From SIG653 sp964509125 (GTDB lineage: Bacteria > Bacillota > Clostridia > Oscillospirales > CAG-382), in assembly GCA_964509125.1 (NCBI GenBank), contig CAZDVZ010000001.1, forward strand, positions 66,598-130,597: 64,000 nt of DNA, in the 5' to 3' direction. Shown here one piece after another: positions 1 to 8,480 of the stretch. The number at the start of each line of letters is the position of its first letter. The stretch's first letter is position 1. Below the pieces are notes generated by a model. It was not told the origin of the DNA. It did no database searches and saw nothing but the letters and a program-made list of their open reading frames with translations. The position numbers and the translations under genes were made by a program.

Positions 1-845
1 TATTTTAAAATCTGTTTTTGCAGTTTATTAAAACGAGATATCGTATTATCCTTTGAAATAAACTCAATAAACTTGTTTCTCTCAATGAACTTAATCATAA
101 TCGGCTTGGGCGATGTGTAGAAAGTAAAGGAAAGGTCTGTGATTTCTCTTTCTCCGACACACTTTCCCAAACCGCCTTCTGTTTGCTTGAAATTATATTC
201 ACATTCTTTGAAATTGATAAAACCAAATGTTTTAAGTGAGATTCCCGCCTTGTTTATGCCCGTGATTTCATTTTCGGTGCAAGCATCATAATCTTCAAAA
301 GAAATGGGATTGATTTTCGGAATATCATCCATAATTGAAATTGCTTTGTCATATAGCGAATACCATTCGGCAACAAAAGCACTATATCCGTCCTTATCAA
401 AATCGTCTTCAAATTCACGGGGCGGGTTCGACTTATAGAAGTCCATTACTTGTTTAGCAAAAGATATTACCGCATTTTTATATTCCTTAAAAGGAATGCG
501 GTGTTCGGTATTATTCGCCGTTATAATAGTAATGTTTTCTTCTTCGTGGATAATGTTGAAATCAACTCCATTATTGCAACCGATAATGTTTACAGACATT
601 TTATCCTCGGACGGAATCATTGTATGGCCGCAACAAGGTATCAAGAATTCTTCTGCACCCATAAAATGATTTTCAAAGAGAGTATGTAAAAATCTATATG
701 CAGAAGCACTTACACACCACTCTGTGTCATCAGATAGCAATTGTTCTCCGATTCTAAAAATAACTTTTCCGTGAATACAACAATCATATGCTTGTTCTTT
801 TTCGTTATCGCCACGAAAGAACATATCACCTGCATACAGCTCCAT
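1..845 (-). CDS. Unknown protein, C-terminus cut by window edge
   Basis: Open frame of 281 codons with ATG at 845 and no stop before the left edge, so the end of the gene is missing. A GGGAG ribosome-binding site sits 7 bases upstream of the ATG. The product is acidic and apparently cytosolic, without signal peptide or membrane segment. Visible landmarks are a Cys-Cys-Gly-His run at residues 71-74, an Asp-rich stretch around 146-154 (FDKDGY) and a Trp-Tyr pair at 161-162. I do not recognise the family. The overall look (small acidic domain protein, aromatic-rich middle) recalls polymorphic-toxin immunity proteins, but this is only an impression. It lies downstream of and in the same direction as the PfkB-like gene, with 117 bases between. 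Confidence 0.6.
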   Translation of the reverse strand, partial: MELYAGDMFFRGDNEKEQAYDCCIHGKVIFRIGEQLLSDDTEWCVSASAYRFLHTLFENHFMGAEEFLIPCCGHTMIPSEDKMSVNIIGCNNGVDFNIIHEEENITIITANNTEHRIPFKEYKNAVISFAKQVMDFYKSNPPREFEDDFDKDGYSAFVAEWYSLYDKAISIMDDIPKINPISFEDYDACTENEITGINKAGISLKTFGFINFKECEYNFKQTEGGLGKCVGEREITDLSFTFYTSPKPIMIKFIERNKFIEFISKDNTISRFNKLQKQILK

Positions 846-962
846 ATACTCACTCCCATTGTTTTATCATTATACCATAAAACATTCAAAATTTCAATGT
901 CTCCACAATCTTCATGAGTTATAACGATTCTTATAGAATCTTATGGCTCAACTTTTTTATGA

Positions 963-1883
963 TTACTGTTTCAGGTAATTTCGAATTTCCTTTTCCGTAG
1001 GTAATGCTTCAAACCCGCCTTCTCTTCCATGGGTGATGGCGCTTGCAACAGCTCCAAACTGCACAGACCCTTTAATGTCTTCGGTTCTTAAAAAACTCAC
1101 AGTTAAAGCCGAAAGAAAAGCCTCTCTCCCTCCGCGGAAATTTACTACGGATATATCGTCAAGCGGCATAATAAAATCGCAATACTTTCCGTCGTATATG
1201 TAGTATCCCTTATCCTGCATATCAACAACGGTAAACCGCACTTTGACCTTTGAATTAAGCTTTATGCAACCGTTCATGCGATCATCAATACTTTTTATGG
1301 GAACGCCGGTTAATTCTGATAGATTTTCATCGCTCAAAACCATAATATCAACATTTTTCAAAGCGGACAAATCCATATCTTCTTTTGCACCCGTTGCATC
1401 TAAAATGAATTTTGAATTTTGGATGCCCACACAATGATCCACTGTGCATACCGTTTCAAAAGGAAGTTCAAGTGTGGTAATAACAGCATCGGGCATTACG
1501 TTGAACGATGCCTCAACATCCGTGTTGTTAATCAAACGGCTTGCTCCGGGAATATATATTTCGCTCCCTTTTTCTTCTTCAAAAGAAATCCTCATAGAAG
1601 TCTGCCCCTTACGGCAACTTTTGATATACCTGGTTTCTACTCCCTCATCAAAAAAAATTTCGGTAAAAGTGTTTCCAAACATATCATCGCCCAACGCGGT
1701 GCAAAGCATGGCGCCCCATCCAAGACGAGCTATGGCTATGGCGGTAGTAGCGCCTCTGCCGCCGGCAGAAAATCTGTACCTTTCAGCCTCAAGTCTTTTC
1801 TTGCCTTCGCAAGAAACAAAGGGCGCAGAAATCCGCAGATCAATGGTGGAAAGTCCAATAGTTAAAATGTTTCCTCTGATCAT
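963..1883 (-). CDS. PfkB/ribokinase-family protein with altered active-site motif
   Basis: 306 residues, the usual length for PfkB-family sugar or nucleoside kinases. The N-terminal glycine motif is present as GGRGATTA at 41-48 and is followed by the typical ARLG. The position normally held by the family's conserved Asn is Thr46. The C-terminal signature (family consensus GAGD, whose Asp is the catalytic base) reads GGRE at 251-254, so Glu254 stands where Asp is expected. The fold is clear, but catalysis is uncertain and it may be a pseudokinase or have an unusual substrate. A strong AAAGGAG site precedes the ATG. The lipoprotein gene upstream ends 28 bases before it, so the two probably form an operon. 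Substrate unknown. Confidence 0.8.
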   Translation of the reverse strand: MIRGNILTIGLSTIDLRISAPFVSCEGKKRLEAERYRFSAGGRGATTAIAIARLGWGAMLCTALGDDMFGNTFTEIFFDEGVETRYIKSCRKGQTSMRISFEEEKGSEIYIPGASRLINNTDVEASFNVMPDAVITTLELPFETVCTVDHCVGIQNSKFILDATGAKEDMDLSALKNVDIMVLSDENLSELTGVPIKSIDDRMNGCIKLNSKVKVRFTVVDMQDKGYYIYDGKYCDFIMPLDDISVVNFRGGREAFLSALTVSFLRTEDIKGSVQFGAVASAITHGREGGFEALPTEKEIRNYLKQ

Positions 1884-1911
1884 TTTACGCTCCTTTCACA
1901 AACCTAAAACC

Positions 1912-2688
1912 TTATTTTTTTCCGGCGAATCCGGAATAATACTCGGTTTTTCCGTAAAGGCTTTCGGGCGTTGTACTCAAATCTCCCTCGATGATAAAAT
2001 ATCCGTCATTCTCTTTAAACAAAAGCTGATGAGACTCCCATTTTCCATCTTCTTTCACGCTTGCCTTTTGAACAGCTACATATCCGTCATTTGTTACAAT
2101 TATTTCGTGAAAAAACTTTTCTTCTCCGTCGGAGTTGTAAGAAGTAAATTTAATTGCTCTTGTTTCTTCGTTAAACAAAATTTCATGATTTTTCAACGTA
2201 GAATCAGCGGTAAGCGTGCCGTTTATCCGATAACTTCCTGTTTTACTTCTTGCTACCGATTCGATGTTATTCAAAAAAGAAGTTTTTCCGTTTTCAAAAT
2301 CAATAGCGGCAGTCAACGATGATGAAATCTCAGTGCTGGAAAACCAGTTTTTCAGAAAATCGACTTTATTTTTCTCAGTGCCTTGGTCAAGAACATCAAA
2401 CTCCTCGGGAAGATCAGTAACAAGTATTCCCGACTTAAAATCTTTGAATGCTTCACTTGTATACCAGGTTTTGTACGCTGTCAAAAATTTCAATTCGGCT
2501 GCTGATTGGCTTGAAGTACTGTCCCCCGAAGGTTTGGAAACGGTATTATCCTGCCCGGTTTTTTCAACATTACTTTGTTCGTTAAAATTACCTTCATCTT
2601 CATCTTTAGAGCTGCAAGAAACTAAAGCAAGTGTCATCGAAACAGCCAAAGAAACAATTAATATTTTCAAAACAAAATTAAGTTTCAT
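1912..2688 (-). CDS. Predicted surface lipoprotein, unknown function
   Basis: 258 residues from ATG 2688. A lysine-containing N-terminus is followed by a hydrophobic core and a lipobox LVSC with the modified Cys at residue 25, so the protein should be anchored to the outer face of the membrane. After a Ser/Asp/Glu-rich linker (about 26-60) comes a globular domain with many short beta-like segments and no family motif I recognise. An alternative GTG start at 2703 is in frame, but the GAGGTG sequence overlaps that codon and could not serve it; it lies about 12-14 bases before ATG 2688. First gene of a probable two-gene operon with the PfkB-like gene. Confidence 0.7.
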   Translation of the reverse strand: MKLNFVLKILIVSLAVSMTLALVSCSSKDEDEGNFNEQSNVEKTGQDNTVSKPSGDSTSSQSAAELKFLTAYKTWYTSEAFKDFKSGILVTDLPEEFDVLDQGTEKNKVDFLKNWFSSTEISSSLTAAIDFENGKTSFLNNIESVARSKTGSYRINGTLTADSTLKNHEILFNEETRAIKFTSYNSDGEEKFFHEIIVTNDGYVAVQKASVKEDGKWESHQLLFKENDGYFIIEGDLSTTPESLYGKTEYYSGFAGKK

Positions 2689-2724
2689 AAATTTATAATA
2701 CACCTCACTAAATTTTTTTAGTTA

Positions 2725-2753
2725 ATTATAACACATATTATTTCAATTTTCAA
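2725..2753 (-). promoter_or_regulatory. Sigma-A type promoter for the lipoprotein/PfkB operon
   Basis: On the minus strand TTGAAA (2748-2753) and TATAAT (2725-2730) are separated by 17 bases. The -10 is perfect and the spacing optimal. Transcription would begin about 30 bases before the lipoprotein ATG. Confidence 0.65.
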
Positions 2754-2773
2754 CTGTTTTTTTAAAAAAGCGG

Positions 2774-2802
2774 TTTACAAAAGATAGAAAATATTGTATA
2801 CT
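2774..2802 (+). promoter_or_regulatory. Sigma-A type promoter for the hydrolase/flavin reductase operon
   Basis: TTTACA (2774-2779), a 17-base spacer and TATACT (2797-2802), followed 50 bases later by the ATG of the serine hydrolase. It diverges from the lipoprotein promoter. Confidence 0.65.
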
Positions 2803-2852
2803 GACATCATGGATAATAATCTTTAACAAAATACATAGAGGTGATGCGGTCA

Positions 2853-3974
2853 ATGGAAAAAAACACATATTTTAATAAAACCTGCAAATTAATAGAAGAA
2901 GGCATAGAAAAACGATTTTTCCCCTCTGCCGTATGTGCTATGGGAGACAAAGACGGACTTATCTTTAAAAAAGCATTCGGGTTTTCTCGTTGGTTTTCCG
3001 ACGACGCACCGTGTTTTGATGTCACGCCGAACAAAATCCCCGAAAATGCCGTTTTATGCGATGTGGATTGCCTTTATGATATGGCTTCGTGCAGTAAAAT
3101 TTTAGGAACTACAATGCTCGCTTTAAAAGCCTTGGAAGAAGGAGAAATCACTCTCCGTGATTCTCTTTGGAGATTTTTCGACAATGTTCCCGACGATAAA
3201 CGAGACATTGAAATTTTCGACATTATGACTCATAGAGGAGGTTTTGCTCCATGGTTTGACATAGAAAAAGTAGGATTCGCTCCGGAAGATGCGGCGAAGG
3301 CGATTTTCTCTGTTCCTCTCCAATACAAAACGGGAACAGAGGTTAGATATACTTGCATGGGGTACATTTTGTTTGGAAAACTCCTTGAAAAAGTTTACGG
3401 AGAACCCTTAGACGTTGCCGCGGAAAAACACGTTTTTTCTCCACTTAGAATGAACAATACAATGTACACCCCCATAAAGCGAAACTACAGCGGTCAAATC
3501 GCCCCAACAGAATACTGCGAAAAGCTTGGTAAATACAAAGAAGGAATTGTTCACGACGAAAACTCATGTTTTCTCAATGGAATTTCGGGGAACGCAGGAG
3601 TATTTTCTACGGCGGAAGACGTGGCAAAATTATGTACTGCTTTGGGAAACAACAGTTTCCTTTCGAAGCGTACAATGGATGTTGCGAGAATAAACTACAC
3701 AGCGTCTATTCCGGGAGAAGACAGAGGATTAGGGTTTGTCACCAAAGGCGAAAGATTCTCTTCTTCAGGTGACCTTTTCTCATCCTGCTCTGTGGGACAT
3801 ACAGGGTACACCGGCACTTTCTTTTTCATTGACAGAGAAACTTCATTTTACTTTATTTTACTTACAAACAGGGTTCACTTTACAAGAGAAAACAATCTTT
3901 TACTAAGGCATAGACGAAAAATGTGCAACTGCGCAATAACGGAATATTTTAAGGTCAAAGGGGATAACAAATGA
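2853..3974 (+). CDS. Beta-lactamase-fold serine hydrolase (class C / esterase type)
   Basis: 373 residues. The SxxK catalytic motif is Ser79-Cys-Ser-Lys82 within MASCSK. The expected second motif appears as YTC in VRYTCMGY where most relatives have YSN, and the third motif is GHTGYTGT near the C-terminus. Members act as esterases, D-aminopeptidases or penicillin-binding-like enzymes; the substrate cannot be read here. There is no signal peptide, so it is probably cytosolic. ATG 2853 is chosen over GTG 2841 and ATG 2844 because AGAGGTG overlaps the earlier codons and is well placed for 2853. Its stop overlaps the start of the flavin reductase by four bases (ATGA), indicating translational coupling. 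Confidence 0.85.
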   Translation: MEKNTYFNKTCKLIEEGIEKRFFPSAVCAMGDKDGLIFKKAFGFSRWFSDDAPCFDVTPNKIPENAVLCDVDCLYDMASCSKILGTTMLALKALEEGEITLRDSLWRFFDNVPDDKRDIEIFDIMTHRGGFAPWFDIEKVGFAPEDAAKAIFSVPLQYKTGTEVRYTCMGYILFGKLLEKVYGEPLDVAAEKHVFSPLRMNNTMYTPIKRNYSGQIAPTEYCEKLGKYKEGIVHDENSCFLNGISGNAGVFSTAEDVAKLCTALGNNSFLSKRTMDVARINYTASIPGEDRGLGFVTKGERFSSSGDLFSSCSVGHTGYTGTFFFIDRETSFYFILLTNRVHFTRENNLLLRHRRKMCNCAITEYFKVKGDNK

Positions 3975-4534
3975 AAAAACAAATAAATCCGGGAACACTT
4001 CTCACTCCGCTTCCCGCTGTAATTGTTACTTGCGGGACAATGGAAAACTCAAACGCCATAACCGTTGCATGGACGGGAATAATCAATTCTACACCGCCTA
4101 TGCTATATATTTCCCTGCGTCCCGAAAGGCATTCGTTTGAAATTATTAAAAATTCAGGTGAGTTTGTAGTAAATCTTACCACAAGTGCGCTCACTTTTGC
4201 TACGGATTTTTGCGGAGTAAGATCGGGTAGAGATGTGGATAAGTTTAAAACACTCGGACTGACAAAACAAAAAGCAAATTTAGTTGAAGCTCCAATCATT
4301 GCAGAATCTCCCGTCGCTTTGGAATGTAAAGTTACGGAAATTAAAGAACTTGGAAGCCACCATATGTTTATAGCTAAAATTTTATGTGTGGATGCAGAAG
4401 AAAAATATTTTGATTCCAAAGGTAAACTTAATTTTGAGCAAATGGGACTTATTACTTATTCTCACGGAACATACAATGCCACCGGAACCAAAAAAGGTTA
4501 TTTTGGATTTTCCGTGGCGAAAAAGAAAAAATAG
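3971..4534 (+). CDS. Flavin reductase-like (FMN-binding split-barrel) protein
   Basis: 187 residues matching the flavin reductase-like domain of many anaerobes. The N-terminal segment TLLTPLPAVIVTCGT, the AWTGIINSTPPMLYISLRP core and the later GEFVVNL strand form the FMN-binding barrel. Such proteins bind FMN and transfer electrons or reduce flavin in the cytosol; the partner is not evident. Translationally coupled to the upstream hydrolase through a 4-base overlap, so the two are co-expressed. Confidence 0.85.
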   Translation: MKKQINPGTLLTPLPAVIVTCGTMENSNAITVAWTGIINSTPPMLYISLRPERHSFEIIKNSGEFVVNLTTSALTFATDFCGVRSGRDVDKFKTLGLTKQKANLVEAPIIAESPVALECKVTEIKELGSHHMFIAKILCVDAEEKYFDSKGKLNFEQMGLITYSHGTYNATGTKKGYFGFSVAKKKK

Positions 4535-4536
4535 AG

Positions 4537-4569
4537 CTTTAATCCATCTTTAATCTTTTAGTGCATAAT
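4537..4569 (+). promoter_or_regulatory. Predicted response-regulator sites and -10 of the two-component operon
   Basis: Two exact CTTTAAT copies (4537-4543 and 4548-4554) lie 11 bases apart, one helical turn, as is usual for OmpR-family dimers. A CATAAT -10 follows at 4564-4569, and the -35 position is occupied by the repeats rather than TTGACA. A matching arrangement precedes the PepSY gene, suggesting autoregulation plus control of that target. Confidence 0.5.
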
Positions 4570-4590
4570 TAAATCAAAGGAGGTGTCCTT

Positions 4591-5262
4591 ATGCGGATCC
4601 TAATTGCAGAAGACGAAAAAGATCTCAACCATATTATAAAGAAAAAATTAGAAAAAAGCGGTTATTCCGTAGACTCTGTATTTGACGGAGAAGAAGCTTT
4701 GGAATTTATTGAGTCTGCAGAATATGACGGCATAATACTGGATGTGATGATGCCAAAATGCAACGGTTTTCAAGTTTTGGAAAAGATAAGAAAAGGCGGA
4801 AATAAAACGCCCGTCCTCTTCCTCACCGCAAGAGATGCCATTGAAGACAAGGTGAAAGGACTGGATTCCGGAGCGAATGATTATTTAATAAAGCCGTTTT
4901 CTTTTGATGAGCTGTTAGCGAGGATAAGAGCTATGACACGAGTTTCTTTCGGAATATCCGATGCTATATTATCTTTGGGTGATCTCACAGTAAACTGTTC
5001 AACTCACGAAGTGACTCGAAACAACAGAATTATTTCTCTATCGGCAAAAGAGTTTGCGATGCTCACTTACATGATGAACAATAAAGGGCGGGTTTTGTCC
5101 AGAGAACAACTTGAAAACCACCTTTGGAGTTTTGATTACGAAGGCGGATCTAATATTGTTGAAGTGTATATCAGCTATTTACGAAAAAAAATAGATGAAG
5201 GTGAAGAAAAAAAGCTAATTCACACAATACGCGGGGTTGGCTATGTAATGAAGGAAGAATAA
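4591..5262 (+). CDS. OmpR/PhoB-family response regulator
   Basis: 223 residues. The receiver domain (1-115) has the acidic pocket EDE near the start, the phospho-acceptor Asp51 in ILDVMMP and the conserved Lys in KPF. A winged-helix DNA-binding domain follows (about 125-222), ending in the typical HTIRGVGYVMK. The start has a near-perfect AAAGGAGGTG site. The histidine kinase begins 1 base after its stop. It likely binds the CTTTAAT repeats before itself and before the PepSY gene. Confidence 0.95.
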   Translation: MRILIAEDEKDLNHIIKKKLEKSGYSVDSVFDGEEALEFIESAEYDGIILDVMMPKCNGFQVLEKIRKGGNKTPVLFLTARDAIEDKVKGLDSGANDYLIKPFSFDELLARIRAMTRVSFGISDAILSLGDLTVNCSTHEVTRNNRIISLSAKEFAMLTYMMNNKGRVLSREQLENHLWSFDYEGGSNIVEVYISYLRKKIDEGEEKKLIHTIRGVGYVMKEE

Positions 5263-5263
5263 A

Positions 5264-6649
5264 ATGTCTGTTAAAACGAAGGTAACGCTTTGGTTTTCCA
5301 TTATACTTGTAATTATAGTTTCTTTGACTTTCGTTTCCATTATATCGGTTAGCGGGTCAGTCCTTGAAAAAAACTCGAAAAATGATCTTATCAAAATTGT
5401 TGAAAAAAACGTAGACGAAATTGAGTATTACTACGTCCTACATTACGACAAGCAGGATAAATATGATGTGTATATTTCATATAATGACGGGTATCTTCAA
5501 ATTGATGACGACTTTCTGGACAATGTCAGAGGAATAAACACGGCATTATATGACGAAAACAGCAACTTGATATACGGAGAAAATCTACTTGGAGAAGAGC
5601 TGTCAAACCTTAATTTTTCCGATTCCGTCATTCAAACTTTAACAATATCCGGTGTAAAGTACTATGTTTTTGACAGAAAATTAGAAGGAGAAGATTTAAA
5701 CGGACTTTGGCTCAGAGGAGTTATTTCCGAAGCAGAAAACGAGACAAAACTATCTGACATTTCAAGAATATCTTTAATATCCCTTGTTATTATTTTAATT
5801 ATAGGAATATTCATAGGGGTATTCATTGCGGGGAAAGTTTTAAGTCCCATAAAAAAAATTACCGATGCAGCGGTAAGAATAAGCAACGGAAACAACCTTA
5901 AAGAACGAATAAACTTGGGCGAAGGAAAAGACGAAATCAAAACACTTGCCAAACAGTTTGATGACATGATGGATAAGCTGGAAAAAAACTTTGAAAAAGA
6001 AAAACGGTTTACATCCGATGCTTCTCATGAGTTGCGTACACCCGTCTCCGTCATCTCGGCACAATGCGAATATATTCTTGAATCCCCCAAAGATAGCACA
6101 GAATATGTGGAAGCGTTTGAAGTTATTTCACGCCAAAGCAAAAAAATGACAAATTTGATAAACGATATGCTTTATTTTTCAAGGTTTGAAAATAAAAAGG
6201 GAGATTATGTGATGAGAAAAATAGATTTTTCAAAATGCGTTTCTTCCCTTTGCGAGGATCTGAGCTTGATAAAAGATAAAAACATAACTCTCTCGTACTC
6301 AGTTGACGAAGGGATTGAGATAAGCGGAGAAAAAGAGCTTTTAGAACGCCTTATAACAAACCTTATAAGCAATTCTTACAAATACGGAAAAGAAAACGGA
6401 GAGATTAAAGTTTCTTTAAAAAAGGAACAAAGCAAAACCGTTCTTTCCGTCTGGGACAACGGAATTGGCATTTCGGAAGACGATATGGGCAAAATCTTTG
6501 AAAGATTTTATTGCTCAGACAAATCGAGAAGCGGATCCGGTACAGGATTGGGACTCGCCATCGCAAAAGAGATTGCTATCTTTCACGGCGGCGATCTGTT
6601 TGTTGAAAGTTCTCCAAAAGAAGGTACAACATTCAAATTTATTATATAA
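5264..6649 (+). CDS. Membrane sensor histidine kinase
   Basis: 461 residues. Two membrane helices (about 7-29 and 168-190) flank an extracytoplasmic domain of about 140 residues. A HAMP linker follows, then a HisKA domain with the phospho-accepting His255 in SHELRTP, and a HATPase domain with the N box (LITNLISNSYKYG), DNGIG, and GTGLGLAI near the C-terminus. The sensed signal is unknown; the linked PepSY protein hints at an envelope cue. Co-transcribed with the regulator upstream. Confidence 0.95.
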   Translation: MSVKTKVTLWFSIILVIIVSLTFVSIISVSGSVLEKNSKNDLIKIVEKNVDEIEYYYVLHYDKQDKYDVYISYNDGYLQIDDDFLDNVRGINTALYDENSNLIYGENLLGEELSNLNFSDSVIQTLTISGVKYYVFDRKLEGEDLNGLWLRGVISEAENETKLSDISRISLISLVIILIIGIFIGVFIAGKVLSPIKKITDAAVRISNGNNLKERINLGEGKDEIKTLAKQFDDMMDKLEKNFEKEKRFTSDASHELRTPVSVISAQCEYILESPKDSTEYVEAFEVISRQSKKMTNLINDMLYFSRFENKKGDYVMRKIDFSKCVSSLCEDLSLIKDKNITLSYSVDEGIEISGEKELLERLITNLISNSYKYGKENGEIKVSLKKEQSKTVLSVWDNGIGISEDDMGKIFERFYCSDKSRSGSGTGLGLAIAKEIAIFHGGDLFVESSPKEGTTFKFII

Positions 6650-6652
6650 AAA

Positions 6653-6693
6653 CTTTAATTATTAATGTTCCTTTAATTTTTTCGGTGTAAAAT
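6653..6693 (+). promoter_or_regulatory. Predicted regulator-dependent promoter of the PepSY gene
   Basis: CTTTAAT occurs at 6653-6659 and 6671-6677, and a degenerate copy TATTAAT at 6660-6666 is exactly 11 bases before the second. TAAAAT at 6688-6693 can serve as -10. The CTTTAAT-to-(-10) distance (17) is almost the same as before the response regulator (16), and the intervening bases are also alike, which supports shared control. Confidence 0.5.
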
Positions 6694-6738
6694 AAGGCTG
6701 TAAAAGTTAAAGGAACATTTTTTATTTCCTAAATATTA

Positions 6739-6768
6739 CAACTTTCCGCAAATTTTATTAGCGGAAGG
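6739..6768 (+). other. Hairpin in the leader of the PepSY gene
   Basis: The 8-base arms CTTTCCGC and GCGGAAGG pair with one G-U, immediately upstream of the AAAGGAG ribosome-binding site. It could affect translation or transcript stability. Function inferred only. Confidence 0.35.
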
Positions 6769-6781
6769 AAAGGAGAAAAAC

Positions 6782-8308
6782 ATGAAAATAAAAAAATTTT
6801 TTTCAACACCTAAAAGAACCGTTTTTACAATAAGCGTTATAATTTTTTCTTTAGCGTTGATTGGAGTAATCTCCGTTTTTACCGTTTATGCAATTGTGGA
6901 AAACAATTCTATTGGTAAAAATACCGCTATAGATACTGCTTATGCAGCAGCAGGTATCACCTCGGAGCAAGTAGACGCCGTTAATGCAAAACTCAAATTT
7001 GATGATGGAAAATTCGTATATGACGTTGAATTTTATTCGGGAGGAAAAGAATATGAATATAAAATAAAATCCTCAGACGGCTCCATTATAGAATTTGAAA
7101 ATCCGGATTCTTACAGTTCAAGCACACCCGTTATAACCGTTGATAAAGCAAAAGAGATTGCTTTATCTCATTCGGGAATTAATGCAGAAAGCGCCACATT
7201 TACCAAAGTAAAGTTAGACAAAGATGATGGAATTGAAGTGTATGAAATTGAATTTTACACCTCAGATAAAGAATATGAATATGAAATTTCAGCCCACAAC
7301 GGAGCTGTAAAAAGTGCAAAAGTCGATTCTCTTTTGTCACTTCGTTCTGACGACAATTCATCTACTGACGAAATTAAAAACATAATTACTTTAGATGAAG
7401 CAAGAAATATTGCCGTATCCGATGCAAATGTTGCTTTGGAAAATACAACTTTTACAAAATCCAAATTTACAGAAGGAGATAAAAACAACCTTTCAGTTTA
7501 CGAATTTCAATTCATTAATGAAGGCAAAGAATATAAATATAAAATCGAAGCAACAACAGGAGAAATACTAACGCTAAAAGAAGAAGAAACCGCAAATGCT
7601 GACGAATTTATAGGCCCGGAAGCCGCAAAAACAGCAGCGCTTTCTCACGCAGGACTTTCAGTAGAAAACATTGCGTGGTCAAAATCCGAGCTTGATGAAG
7701 ATGACAATATTTTCTATTATGAAGTGTTTTTTCAAAGTTCTGAATCCTCAGGATTTTATTCATATGAATACAAAATAAATGCTTTAGACGGATCTGTAAT
7801 AAAATCGAAGAAAAAAGAGGCAACCTCAGTATATGAAAATCTCATCACGGAAGAAGAAGCTTTAACGGTGGCAATGGATCATGCAAATTTAAAAGACTCC
7901 GACATTATAAAAGTTGAAATTGAGTTTGATGAAGATGATTTTTATTACGATGTTGAGTTTCAGCATTTGATTCAAAACAAAAACAGCTTCGAATGCACCG
8001 AATATGAGTATAAAATTCACGCTTCGTCAAAAGAGATAATTAACTTTAAAAAGGAAAAAGACAATATATCTTTTGACACGACACTCTATGAAGCCGTTGA
8101 GGTTGCAAAGCAAACCGCTTTGAATAAAATTGCAGAATTTAATGGTCTTGATTCTATTACATCAAACTTTAATATAACTAAAGCGAAATTGGAAAGTAAA
8201 AACTCTTTGGTAACGTACGATGTGGAGATCATATACAATGGTATTGAATACGAGTTTACCATTGATGAAACGGGCAAAGAAATTATAGGCTGGGAAATTG
8301 ATGACTGA
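6782..8308 (+). CDS. Membrane-anchored protein with six PepSY domains
   Basis: 508 residues. A single N-terminal membrane segment (about 14-38) is followed by roughly six PepSY repeats of about 65-80 residues. Each has a helix such as ITxDEAxxIAxxHA and a strand pair ending in (K/E)YEYKIxAxxGxI. PepSY modules are found in protease propeptides and envelope regulatory proteins and often sit beside two-component systems. Here the preceding TCS and matching promoter sites suggest it is a direct regulatory target, perhaps an inhibitor or sensor of an extracellular protease. Very acidic and lysine-rich outside the membrane segment. Confidence 0.88.
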   Translation: MKIKKFFSTPKRTVFTISVIIFSLALIGVISVFTVYAIVENNSIGKNTAIDTAYAAAGITSEQVDAVNAKLKFDDGKFVYDVEFYSGGKEYEYKIKSSDGSIIEFENPDSYSSSTPVITVDKAKEIALSHSGINAESATFTKVKLDKDDGIEVYEIEFYTSDKEYEYEISAHNGAVKSAKVDSLLSLRSDDNSSTDEIKNIITLDEARNIAVSDANVALENTTFTKSKFTEGDKNNLSVYEFQFINEGKEYKYKIEATTGEILTLKEEETANADEFIGPEAAKTAALSHAGLSVENIAWSKSELDEDDNIFYYEVFFQSSESSGFYSYEYKINALDGSVIKSKKKEATSVYENLITEEEALTVAMDHANLKDSDIIKVEIEFDEDDFYYDVEFQHLIQNKNSFECTEYEYKIHASSKEIINFKKEKDNISFDTTLYEAVEVAKQTALNKIAEFNGLDSITSNFNITKAKLESKNSLVTYDVEIIYNGIEYEFTIDETGKEIIGWEIDD

Positions 8309-8423
8309 TAAAAATGAGGTGTGAAAATTTCACGTCAAAGTATGTCATATCTCTATGAGCCAATGTAAGTTATCGCACAATTTATCCATTTACAACATTT
8401 CTTTCTTATACAAATTATAGAAA

Positions 8424-8460
8424 AAAGCAGTAAAAAACGATTTTCGTTTTTTACTGCTTT
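8424..8460. terminator. Bidirectional terminator between convergent genes
   Basis: A perfect 17-base inverted repeat (arms 8424-8440 and 8444-8460) with A-rich and T-rich flanks lies between the converging PepSY and cohesin-module genes, and can act on both strands. Confidence 0.85.
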
Positions 8461-8480
8461 CTCTTTTATTGCACAAATAT

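Noticed and set aside
1243..2322. Several plus-strand frames opposite the PfkB-like and lipoprotein genes
   Set aside because: They lie antisense to well-supported genes, lack ribosome-binding sites and show no protein motifs.
4230..4245. Canonical DnaA box (TGTGGATAA in reverse) inside the flavin reductase gene
   Set aside because: Single copy within a coding frame; a nine-base word is expected by chance in a window of this size.
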